In this document: piece after piece, positions 37,581 through 45,125 of the stretch
Numbering within the stretch: position 1 is the stretch's first letter
Layout: each line of letters starts with the position of its first letter
Assembly (NCBI GenBank): GCA_027493875.1
Contig: JAOSJX010000028.1
Coordinates: 124,001 to 188,000 of the forward strand
Reading direction: 5' to 3'
Origin: Deltaproteobacteria bacterium
GTDB taxonomy: Bacteria > Lernaellota > Lernaellaia > JACKCT01
Length of the DNA stretch: 64,000 bases
Position numbers and translations under genes: made by a program
The notes under the pieces: model-generated
The model's input: only the letters and a program-made list of their open reading frames with translations
Told to the model about the DNA's origin: nothing
Database searches by the model: none

Positions 37581-38690
37581 TTAGATTCGTTTCAATGTGG
37601 CGAGTCTTTCGCGCACGGACCGCAACGCCGGGGCGTCGTAGGTCTCCGCCTCCGCCGGATATTCGCCGACCGCCGCGGCGGCCGGTTTCTCGTCGCGGAA
37701 ACGGCGGACCTGCCGCGCGAATTCCTCGGTGAATGCCGGCGCACCGGTGGGTTGCGACAGATCGTCGTTGACCACCGCGTGCAACGGCACCGAAGGTTTC
37801 GGGGCCGCGGCGGCTTCCTTCGCCGGCGGCGCGTCGAGCTTGGTCAGCAGCGTGATCCCGTCTTCACTGACGCCGAGCACCAACGTTTCGCCGCCGACCT
37901 GCACGAGGCTGACCTGCTTTTTGAGCCCGATCGGAATGGACCCGAGAACCGCCATCGAGCGCGCGGCTCCCGCGTTGAGCAACGCGCCGCCCTTCCAATA
38001 TTTGCGCGCGACCGCGCCGCCGATGAGAATCAGCGCAACGACGCCGGCCAGCGCGGAGATCATTTTCACGACGCTGCCGCCGACGGACGGCGCGAGCGAA
38101 ACCGGCGCGTCCGCGCTTTCGGCCCGGGCGGGCGCCGGCGCCTCGTTCTCGTCCCCGCCCACGGCATCCTTCGCGAAGATTTTGTCCAGGTCGATCGGCG
38201 TGACCGGCGCCGAGGGTTCCGGCTTCGTCTCCGGCGTCTTCGCGGCGACCGCCGGCGCGGCCGGCGGGTCTTGTTTCCAAAACCGAATCGCCAGCGCGCC
38301 CTCGTCCGGCACCGCGGTCAGCCGCGCCTCGACGAGCTCGTAGGCGCGGTAGAGCCACACCTTGACCTCGACGCCGTCCCGCCGAGGCGTCACGTATACT
38401 TTTCGGATCACCGTGTTGCCGTCTCGGTTGTAGAATTTTTGCGCGCGGTCCGCCTTGGCGGCCGGGATCAAGAACGTCACGACATGCGCCGAGCGGTTGA
38501 TATCAATCGCCGGGGCGGCGACCGCCGCCGCCGCATCGAATTCCAACATCACGTCCGCGGACGTTTCCCCGTCCGTCGTTTCGAGATCGGCCAGCCGGAC
38601 GACGGGCGCGGGCTCCACGGCGGCCCACGCCGACACGGCGGACGCAAAAACCAGCAGCCCCAGCGCGACGACTGTCGTTTTCGTTGCCAT
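37581..38690 (-). CDS. fliO: FliO-family protein with a large periplasmic AMIN-like N-terminal region
   Basis: 369 residues from ATG 38690 (MATKTTVVALGLLVFASAVS), chosen for GAGAGGA just upstream; an in-frame GTG at 38708 overlaps fliN. After the signal peptide comes an AMIN-like beta domain (about 25-130: VVRLADLETTDGETSADVML, VVTFLIPAAKADRAQ). A single TM (VVKMISALAGVVALILIGGA, about 225-245) and the FliO cytoplasmic fold (MAVLGSIPIGLKKQVSLVQV, GGETLVLGVSEDGITLL) follow. Enteric FliO is only about 100-120 residues, so this is an extended version. AMIN domains bind peptidoglycan or secretin-type partners; the role here is unknown. The frame is intact. Confidence 0.85.
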   Translation of the reverse strand: MATKTTVVALGLLVFASAVSAWAAVEPAPVVRLADLETTDGETSADVMLEFDAAAAVAAPAIDINRSAHVVTFLIPAAKADRAQKFYNRDGNTVIRKVYVTPRRDGVEVKVWLYRAYELVEARLTAVPDEGALAIRFWKQDPPAAPAVAAKTPETKPEPSAPVTPIDLDKIFAKDAVGGDENEAPAPARAESADAPVSLAPSVGGSVVKMISALAGVVALILIGGAVARKYWKGGALLNAGAARSMAVLGSIPIGLKKQVSLVQVGGETLVLGVSEDGITLLTKLDAPPAKEAAAAPKPSVPLHAVVNDDLSQPTGAPAFTEEFARQVRRFRDEKPAAAAVGEYPAEAETYDAPALRSVRERLATLKRI

Positions 38691-38704
38691 CGTTCCTCTC
38701 CCGC

Positions 38705-39199
38705 TCACGTTTTCAGGTTTTCGAGCCGTTCGATCTTGCTGATCACGTCCGTGAGGCGGACGCCGAATTTCTCGTTGATGATGACCGCCTCGCCGCGCGC
38801 GATCAGCTTCTGGTTGATGAAAATATCGAGCGGTTCACCCGCGAGTTTGTCCAGTTCCACGATCGACCCCGGCCCGAGCTCGAGCAGATCGCCGATCGAC
38901 ATCTTGGTCCGACCGACTTCCACGGAAACGCGCAGGGGAACATCGAGAAGAAATTCGAGATCCCGCGGCGCGCCGGCGGGAAGCGGCCGATGCCCGTTGC
39001 CCCCGGCGGTCAACGTGCGCTGCGGTTTCGCGGGTTTGGCGCCCAAGCCGTCCTGCGTTCCCTCGGGAGCGGCCGCGCCGCCCGCCGCGCCGGCATGCGC
39101 CGCGGAAACGGCCTCCTCGGCTTCCTCGATGTCGCTGTCCTGCAGCAGTTTGTCGATGTCGTCCTGGCTCACGCCCGCCGGCTTTTCCTGTTCGGCCAT
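38705..39199 (-). CDS. fliN: Flagellar motor switch protein FliN
   Basis: 164 residues: N-terminal [20 protein letters not shown], an Ala/Gly-rich linker, then the SpoA/FliN domain: [40 protein letters not shown] and [20 protein letters not shown]. It forms the C-ring base and binds export substrate complexes through FliH. It follows fliM by 3 nt. The frame is intact. Confidence 0.95.
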   Translation of the reverse strand: MAEQEKPAGVSQDDIDKLLQDSDIEEAEEAVSAAHAGAAGGAAAPEGTQDGLGAKPAKPQRTLTAGGNGHRPLPAGAPRDLEFLLDVPLRVSVEVGRTKMSIGDLLELGPGSIVELDKLAGEPLDIFINQKLIARGEAVIINEKFGVRLTDVISKIERLENLKT

Positions 39200-39202
39200 G
39201 TC

Positions 39203-40206
39203 TTACTCCCGCCCGTCCCCGATGGACGACGTGATTTTCAGTGCCTTGTAACCTTTCAGCACGCCCGTCTCGCCTTGATGCTTCAGCACGTCTTCAACGA
39301 GCAGATCGAGCGGCTCGTCGGCGAAACGGTCCAGCGCGATCGTGTCGCCGACCTTGAGGTCGAGAATCTTTTGAATACTGAGTTCCGCCTCGCCCATCAG
39401 GACGCTCATCTCGATTTTCGAATCCTGGATGTGACCTCGAATGTCCTGCTTCCACATCCGCTCAAGTTCGTTTTTGTCGCCCACGTAGTTCTGCGTGAGG
39501 CGTTCGCGGATCGGTTCGATGGTGGCGTAGGGGATGATGATCTGAATCGTCCCGATGGCGCCCTCGACGTCCACCTGGCTCTCGATGTTCACCACGACTT
39601 CCGTGGGGTGCGCGATGGAGACGAACTGCGGGTTGATCTCGGTGCGGATGAACTCGATATTCGCCGGAAATACCGGATGCCACGCGCGGTTCAGCTCCTG
39701 CAGCGCCTTGATGACGATCTTGCGGACGATGCCGACCTCGATAGAGGAAAAGTCGCGCCCTTCGACGCGGTAGCGGCTGTTGCCCGACCCGCCGCAGTAG
39801 ATGTCCACCAGCGTGAAGACGAAGGCGGACTCCACGACGATCACACCGTTGCCGGGCAGCGGGTCGAGCTTGAACAGGGACAGGCACGTCGGCACGGGTA
39901 GACTGTTCAGAAACTCCTGGTATTTGAGCAGCGTGATCCCGACGGGTTCCAGGTTGGCCATGCGCGACAAATCCAACGACAGCGTTCCGCGGAAGTCGCG
40001 GCAGAACTTTTCGTGGATGACGTCCAGCATCGGCATCTTTCCGCGAAAGATGCGGTCCTGGCTCGTGAGGTCGTAGTGGCGGACGTTGTCGCCCTCTTCC
40101 TGGCGGACGCCGGAACCCGGTTGTTCCCCGCCACCTCGTCGATCGCGCCTTCGGACACCGCGTCCAGGAGCGCGTCGACCTCACTTTGAGAGAGCACCTG
40201 ATTCAT
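39203..40206 (-). CDS. fliM: Flagellar motor switch protein FliM (one frame break)
   Basis: The N-terminal CheY-binding peptide LSQSEVDALLDAVSEG is intact. One base missing from the G run near 40133 separates it from RHYDLTSQDRIFRGKMPMLD. Middle domain: EKFCRDFRGTLSLDLSRMAN and LVDIYCGGSGNSRYRVEGRD. C-terminal SpoA domain: LMGEAELSIQKILDLKVGDT and EVLKHQGE-like VLKHQGETGVLKGYKALKIT. Corrected length is about 334 residues. It follows fliL by 10 nt. Confidence 0.94.
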
Positions 40207-40216
40207 CGCGGCTCCG

Positions 40217-40728
40217 CTACTGGACGATGAAGTCCGTGAAATAAACCTGCGTGATGCCGTTCGCGCCGAGTATCTCGTTGAGTCGCACGATCACTTCCTC
40301 GCGCAGCTTGGTCTTGCCGCGCACGTCGCGGATTTGGAGATAGGCCTTGCTGGAGAGCAGTTCGACGAGCGAATTGCGGATCGCCGCCATGTTCGCTTCG
40401 CAGGCCGCCGCGACTTTTTCGTTGGCCACCTCGAGCTGCACCGTCGCCTTCAGGTAGCGCGGTTCCTGGTCCGCGAGGTTAACGACGAACTCCTTGAGCG
40501 CCACCGTCGGGCGCGGCTTGTTCGGCAGGTCGAGCTCCAGTTGCGCCTTGTCGTCCACCGGCGCGGCCGAGCCGCCGACCACGCCGGTCAGAAACAATAC
40601 GACCCCGACGACCACGATCAGCACGCCGCCGCCCGCGACGCCGAACAGGACCTTCTTATTCTTCTTTTTCGGAGCCGCGGCCTCTTTCGGCTGCTCGGCG
40701 CCTTTTTCTTCCTTAGGTTATCCGCCAT
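40217..40728 (-). CDS. fliL: Flagellar basal body-associated protein FliL (one frame break near the start)
   Basis: Corrected product of about 170 residues. Starting at ATG 40728 (MADNL), one base is missing before EEKGAEQPKEAAAPKKKNKK. A single TM follows (VLIVVVGVVLFLTGVVGGSA), then a periplasmic domain with VALKEFVVNLADQEPRYLKA, VQLEVANEK and the C-terminal IVRLNEILGANGITQVYFTD. FliL rings stabilise stators next to MotAB. A later in-frame start (40624) would remove the cytoplasmic part and is unlikely. First gene of the long operon, 45 nt from a sigma-54 promoter start. Confidence 0.92.
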
Positions 40729-40783
40729 AATCCGTACTTCCTCGATAAACGTGGATGTCGAAATTTTCGCCCACGCGCACTTC

Positions 40784-40799
40784 TGCAACGGTTATGCCA
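40784..40799 (-). promoter_or_regulatory. Sigma-54 promoter of the fliL-fhlB operon
   Basis: Minus strand TGGCATAACCGTTGCA: GG-N10-GC spacing exact and close match to TGGCAC-N5-TTGCA. Fourteen of 15 informative positions agree with the flgF promoter at the level TGGCATARCCRTTGCW. It lies 56 nt upstream of the fliL ATG. Confidence 0.8.
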
Positions 40800-40866
40800 C
40801 GGAAATTCGCCGCATTTTTGACGTGGCCGTCCACGCGCCGGCCAACCATATGCTTATAAAAACATA

Positions 40867-40884
40867 TAAATTTCAGCATGTTAT
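40867..40884 (+). promoter_or_regulatory. AT-rich motif upstream of the fliL sigma-54 promoter
   Basis: ATTTCAGCATGTTAT (40870-40884), about 70 nt upstream of the -24 element, in an AT-rich island unlike the surrounding GC-rich DNA. AACAT...ATGTT forms a loose dyad around it. 13 of 15 identical to the flgF upstream site. Candidate enhancer or IHF-type site. Confidence 0.4.
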
Positions 40885-40990
40885 GAATTTAGTCGGTGAT
40901 CCACGCCGGGGCCGACGTTCATCTGATCGCGCCGCGAATCGTCAAGCGGCGCCAATCGGCGTCAGAGAATTGACGAATTATCCTGCGGCT

Positions 40991-41742
40991 TCAGCGACCT
41001 CGCAACCGGAGGCAAATCGAGACGCGGCCGTCCAGAACGTCGCCGATTTCGAGGCTTCCTCCCATTTCCGCCGCCACGGTTTCGGCCACGGCGCCGGAAC
41101 GCTCGTCGAAAGGCCGATGCGCCGCGCCCTCGCCGCCGAGCGTCACGCCGATCCCCCGTCCTCCTCCGCCAGCCGCACGGCGACCGACGACGAGCGCGGG
41201 ACGACGGACGCTAGTTCCATCACGCATGACGCCAGCAGCCGGGCGAACAGGGTGCGATCGCACGCCATGTATCCGGCGTCGCCGGAGAGCGACCAAGAGA
41301 GATCCTCACGCCGGAAATCCTCGCGCAATCCGTCGAGGACGCGCGCGACCTCGCTTTTCACGTTGATCATGGACAGCGTCCGCGTTTTCGAGACGCGCGC
41401 CTTGAACGCCTGAATCATCCGTCCCGCGCGGCCGAGCCCCGACTCCAGCACCTGCACGCACTTGCGCAGATCCTCCTCGGTTCCGGTCATACCCGCGAGT
41501 TGCACGTGCCCGATCATCCCGCCGAGCACGTTGGAGAGGTCATGGACGAGGGCGGCCGCGTCGAAGCCGAGCCGCGCGTTCCGGTCCAGCGTATCAAGCT
41601 CCGACGCGATCGCCTCGGCGCGCGCTCGCAGATCGTCCACACGACGGACGATCGCGGCGCGGTCGCCGGCGTCCTCCGCGTGCGTTATCTCGTCGGAAAG
41701 CCGGGCGAGTTCACGGATCAATGGAACGGACGTCCTCGCCAT
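40991..41742 (-). CDS. Histidine-kinase-like protein with degenerate ATPase domain (one frame break)
   Basis: About 250 residues. Coiled-coil N-terminus (LIRELARLSDEITHAEDAGD), a DHp-like helix with the phosphoacceptor pattern VHDLSNVLGGMIGHVQLAG, and a second helix. A shortened catalytic-like domain follows. Where a kinase N-box should be, FARLLASCVMELASVVPRSS lacks the Asn, and no typical G1 DxGxG is seen; the tail VAAEMGGSLEIGDVLDGRVS fits an ATPase end. This is the build of ChpT-like phosphotransferases or pseudokinases. The frame breaks near 41155. It follows the IPT gene by 21 nt and is the last gene before the fliL promoter region. Confidence 0.6.
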
Positions 41743-41763
41743 CGGGACTCATTCCCCGGCGAC

Positions 41764-42806
41764 CTACCAAATGTCATCGTCGCCCGTATCGTCGTCGCCG
41801 GTGTCGTCATCGCCGGTATCGTCGTCCGCATCGTCATCATCGTCGTCGCCGGTGTCGTCATCGGCATCGTCGTCCGACCCCGGTTCGAGCACCTCGAAAC
41901 CCACCTCCAGCGTATCCGATTCGGCGTCTGGATTTTCGACCGTTACGTCGTAGACGCCGGGCACGAATCCGGCCGGAACGGTCACGGCGACGGCCGCGTC
42001 GGATTGAACGATCGGGTCGTCCAATTCGACCTCCCCGAGCCACACGCGCACGGGCGATTCGAAGTTCGCTCCGGCGATGACCACATCGGTGTCCTCGTCG
42101 TTTTCGGCGGACGACGGCGTGACGCCGGTGACGCGCAGCGCCTCGGCGTCGATGACTTCGAACGCTTCGGTCAGCGTCGCCGCGCTGCCGTCGGGATTCG
42201 TGACGGTGAGATCATACACGCCCGCGTCCAGCCCCGACGGGACTATTGCCGTGACCGTTTCCCGCCGCCGTCACCTCGGCCGAAAGCAACGCGAAGGCCC
42301 CCAGGTCTACCGTGACCGGCGCGACGAAATGCGCGCCCGTGATCGTCACCGGCGTTTCGACGTCGTTGACGCCCTCCACCGGCGTGACGGACGACACTTC
42401 AATCAGTGTGGGATCGACAACCGCGTACGCCGATTGCCCGACGCCGGTCCCGTTCTGGCTGGAGATGACCGTGACGTTGTACGAACCCTCGTTCAGCCCG
42501 GCGGGCACGACGGCGTTCAGTAAGTTGCGCGAGACGAGGACGACGCCGGTGCACGCGCTGGCGCCGACGTACACCTCGTGCGATCCGGCGAAATTCGTCC
42601 CCTTGACCGTGATCGTCACGTCGGCGGTGTTCGCGCCGGACGGCGGGGTCACGCTGTCGACGGTGACGGCGTTCGCGGCGCCGCCCGCATGGCGCGAAAA
42701 ATCGCGCGCGCACGTGATCGACGCGGCCAACGCGCCCATGAGCAGGAGCGCCGCCACCCACGACGGCGCGTTTTTTTCTCAGGGATCGTTTGATTTTCGT
42801 TCCCAT
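41764..42806 (-). CDS. IPT/TIG-repeat lipoprotein with C-terminal Asp-rich tail (two frame breaks)
   Basis: Start ATG 42806 (MGTKIKRSLRKK); an A7 run just after it must lose or gain a base to reach the signal peptide and lipobox (LLMGALAASITC). Three or four IPT/TIG Ig-like repeats follow: VDSVTPPSGANTADVTITVK, VSSVTPVEGVNDVETPVTIT and VTGVTPSSAENDEDTDVVIA, each closing with a YNVTV/YDLTV/YDVTV strand. A second break lies near 42240. The protein ends in an Asp-rich tail, last residues GDDDTGDDDIW. Probably a surface lipoprotein; binding partner unknown. Confidence 0.72.
41775..41877 (-). repeat. Asp-codon repeat at the 3' end of the IPT gene
   Basis: Near-tandem units encoding DDDTGDDD and DDDADDD, ending three residues before the stop. 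Same composition as the linkers in the hydrolase and propeller genes 28-31 kb away, but here C-terminal rather than between domains. Confidence 0.75.
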
Positions 42807-42815
42807 CCCTCGCTC

Positions 42816-43802
42816 CTAAAAACGCACGCCCAGCGCGACGCCCGGCGCCCCGCCGGGCAAGAGAGCCGGCGCGACGGCGAACGCGGGTTCCGGCGCGGGC
42901 GAACCTTTGGCGGTGTAAGACTCGACGGTGTGGTCTGTGAGCAGGAGATAGAGCCCGCCGCCGACCGCCGCCACGCCCAGGCCGCCGAGGATCTGCCACG
43001 CCTGATCGTTTTCCTTGACGCTGCGGCGATAGCGTTCGAGATCGGCGTCGTTGTCCGCGTTCTTATAGTTCTCGTAGGCGGCGTCGGCCTCCGCGTAGTA
43101 GTAGGCGCCCGCCGCCGTAAAAACCAGGCCGCCCGCCAGCACGCCGTAACCCCACGCCTTGCGGTGCGACACACTGACAACCTCAATCGCCCCGCCCGCT
43201 TCGTGAATGCGGCGCACTTTATGCGCGGCGTCCTTCGCGGCGACTTCGGCCAACACCCCGGGCGGCACCGCGAGCGGCGTCTCGTTCAAATATTTCTTCC
43301 CGCCTTTGCCGATGAGAATTTCACGGACGCGCCAGACCGTGACGCGGCCGGTCACCTCCACGAGATTGATCTCGAGCTCGACTTCGCTGTCGGTCAGGTT
43401 GCCTTGAAAATATTTCTTGATGACGCCGAAGACGACGGCGTCGGCGGCGACCTCGTGGCCCACGCGCGCGGCCTCGGTGCGCGTTCCCTGGAAAATCCAG
43501 TCGCGGGCCGTTGCGAACTGACGCTTGATGGCCGCCCGCACCGTGTCTCCTTCCACGAGATCGTAAACGCCCTGCGCCGCGAGGTTGGCCATGAACGCGT
43601 TGGTCACCTCGATGCTCACCGCCTCGGCGCCCTCCTGGAACTGGAGATAGTCCGGCACGACAAACGGCAACACGGCCACGCGGCGGATCTGTTTCTGGCG
43701 GATGCCCGGGTCGACGTACGGATTGACCGGCACATTGACGATCTGACTCGAACACGAGCAAACGAGCAGCGCCAGAACGAGGAAGAGACGCGACCGTTTC
43801 AT
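42816..43802 (-). CDS. CsgG/LpoB-like lipoprotein
   Basis: 328 residues with a lipobox (LALLVCSC). The domain IRRVAVLPFVVPDYLQFQEG, AVSIEVTNAFMANLAAQGVY and DLVEGDTVRAAIKRQF, followed by VGHEVAADAVVFGVIKKYFQ, matches the CsgG/LpoB/TolB-N-like fold that senses or secretes at the outer membrane. It is followed by a predicted membrane hairpin (VLAGGLVFTAAGAYYYAEAD and WQILGGLGVAAVGGGLYLLL). Start overlaps the HDOD stop (ATGA) and the end is 9 nt before the IPT gene, so these are one operon. Exact role unknown. The frame is intact. Confidence 0.7.
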   Translation of the reverse strand: MKRSRLFLVLALLVCSCSSQIVNVPVNPYVDPGIRQKQIRRVAVLPFVVPDYLQFQEGAEAVSIEVTNAFMANLAAQGVYDLVEGDTVRAAIKRQFATARDWIFQGTRTEAARVGHEVAADAVVFGVIKKYFQGNLTDSEVELEINLVEVTGRVTVWRVREILIGKGGKKYLNETPLAVPPGVLAEVAAKDAAHKVRRIHEAGGAIEVVSVSHRKAWGYGVLAGGLVFTAAGAYYYAEADAAYENYKNADNDADLERYRRSVKENDQAWQILGGLGVAAVGGGLYLLLTDHTVESYTAKGSPAPEPAFAVAPALLPGGAPGVALGVRF

Positions 43803-44779
43803 AGAAAACTCGCCTTTGCCTGCGCGAACATGTCGTCGAACCGGCGGATCAACTCCTCCAAAGCGTCCGGCGTCAGGGCCAGCTTTTCATAGCCGGCGCC
43901 CGCCGCGGGATCGACCGTGACCGCGTCGAGCCCGATGCCTTTCGCTTCGCAGATATCGTTGGCCAGCGCGACCGCGGCAGCTTCGCGCGACACCTCGCCG
44001 TCCACTTCATGGTGAATGAACCGGATCGCTTCCGCGCACAGGTCCGGCAAATCCCACGTGAGGACGAGCAGCTCGCCGAGCCCGGCGTGGTGCCGCTCGA
44101 TGAGATCGTCGACCGTGGCGTCGGACGGTTTGTAGCCGCCCGCGTCCTTTTGCGCGCGTTCGAGCACGTTGAGCAGAATCATTTTTCCCAAGTCGTGCAT
44201 GAGACCCGCGAGAAAAACTTCCTCCCGCCCGAGACGCAGCGCGTTGGCCACGACACGCGCCGCGATCGCGACGCCGACGGCGTGCTCCCAAAGGCGCCGC
44301 GCGCGTTTGTGATACGCGGCGGATTTGAAAATCCGCGTTTGCATGGCGATGGCGAGCATCATGTCCTTGATCTCGCGTTGCCCGAGGCGCACAACCGCCT
44401 GATTGATCGTGCGCGCCGGCGCCGCGCCGGCGTAAACCGGACTGTTCGCGATTTTCAACACGCGCGCGGCGATGCCTTGATCGGTAAGAATCACCTTCGC
44501 CAGATCCTGCATCGACGACTTGGCGTCGCCCGCGAGCCGGATAACGCGCAATGCCACGTGCGGCAGAAGCGGGACCTCGAAATCCTGCCGCTCGATCCGT
44601 TCCGCGACTCTGGCGCGGAAGGCGGCTTCCTCGTCGGGAAACTCCGGGGCGTCCTCGCCGAGCCCGGCGTCTGACTCGGGCTCGTCGCCGGCGGGGGCCA
44701 ATCGAGATTCGGTGCCGCAATGCGGGCAAACAACCCTGTGCGTCGGGTCGTCCATTTTGGCGATCAGGCTCTCGGCCAT
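43799..44779 (-). CDS. HDOD domain signalling protein
   Basis: 326 residues from ATG 44779, chosen for GAGGAATTC just upstream; a GTG 21 nt earlier is possible. A short CPHC motif near residue 20 is followed by an acidic linker and an HDOD domain: LPHVALRVIRLAGDAKSSMQ, LAKVILTDQGIAARVLKIAN, INQAVVRLGQREIKDMMLAI and LAGLMHDLGKMILLNVLERA (HD pair). HDOD proteins tie second-messenger or motility signals to output and often lack enzyme activity. It heads a four-gene operon that runs toward fliL. The frame is intact. Confidence 0.85.
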   Translation of the reverse strand: MAESLIAKMDDPTHRVVCPHCGTESRLAPAGDEPESDAGLGEDAPEFPDEEAAFRARVAERIERQDFEVPLLPHVALRVIRLAGDAKSSMQDLAKVILTDQGIAARVLKIANSPVYAGAAPARTINQAVVRLGQREIKDMMLAIAMQTRIFKSAAYHKRARRLWEHAVGVAIAARVVANALRLGREEVFLAGLMHDLGKMILLNVLERAQKDAGGYKPSDATVDDLIERHHAGLGELLVLTWDLPDLCAEAIRFIHHEVDGEVSREAAAVALANDICEAKGIGLDAVTVDPAAGAGYEKLALTPDALEELIRRFDDMFAQAKASFL

Positions 44780-45125
44780 GAATTCCTCGGCGTCGGGCAC
44801 ACGAACAAGACGTGGGTCACCGGCAGGTCGTTAAAGCAATTCCTGTACCACGCGTTTTTCACTTCTCCGCGTGCGCGGACGCGACGACAGAAAGCGCTTG
44901 TACGTCATGGTTTTCACAGGATTTGTCGAAAAAGAACCGCTCCTACAGCGACTCGTCCGCGAGGCGTCGCGACAGGCAATCGCTGCCGCGCAGTCGGTAT
45001 TTTGACGCCGCCCGGCGCAATATGACGGCGCTTCTTTCGGCGGCCCGTGATGCTGTGGTAGAAGTTCTTTTTTGTATCGTCAGGTCTAGGCCGGTGAGCC
45101 GTTCATGCGCATAAATATCGGAAAA
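44780..45125. other. 346-nt divergent intergenic region without a gene
   Basis: Lies between the divergent HDOD and lytic transglycosylase genes and must hold both promoters. No convincing sigma-70, sigma-28 or sigma-54 site, RNA gene or repeat was seen; short ORFs in it have no family features. Confidence 0.5.

Noticed and set aside
41775-41877. Asp-codon tract as a CRISPR-like or tandem non-coding repeat
   Set aside because: Repeats are in frame with the IPT gene and encode acidic residues; there are no spacers.
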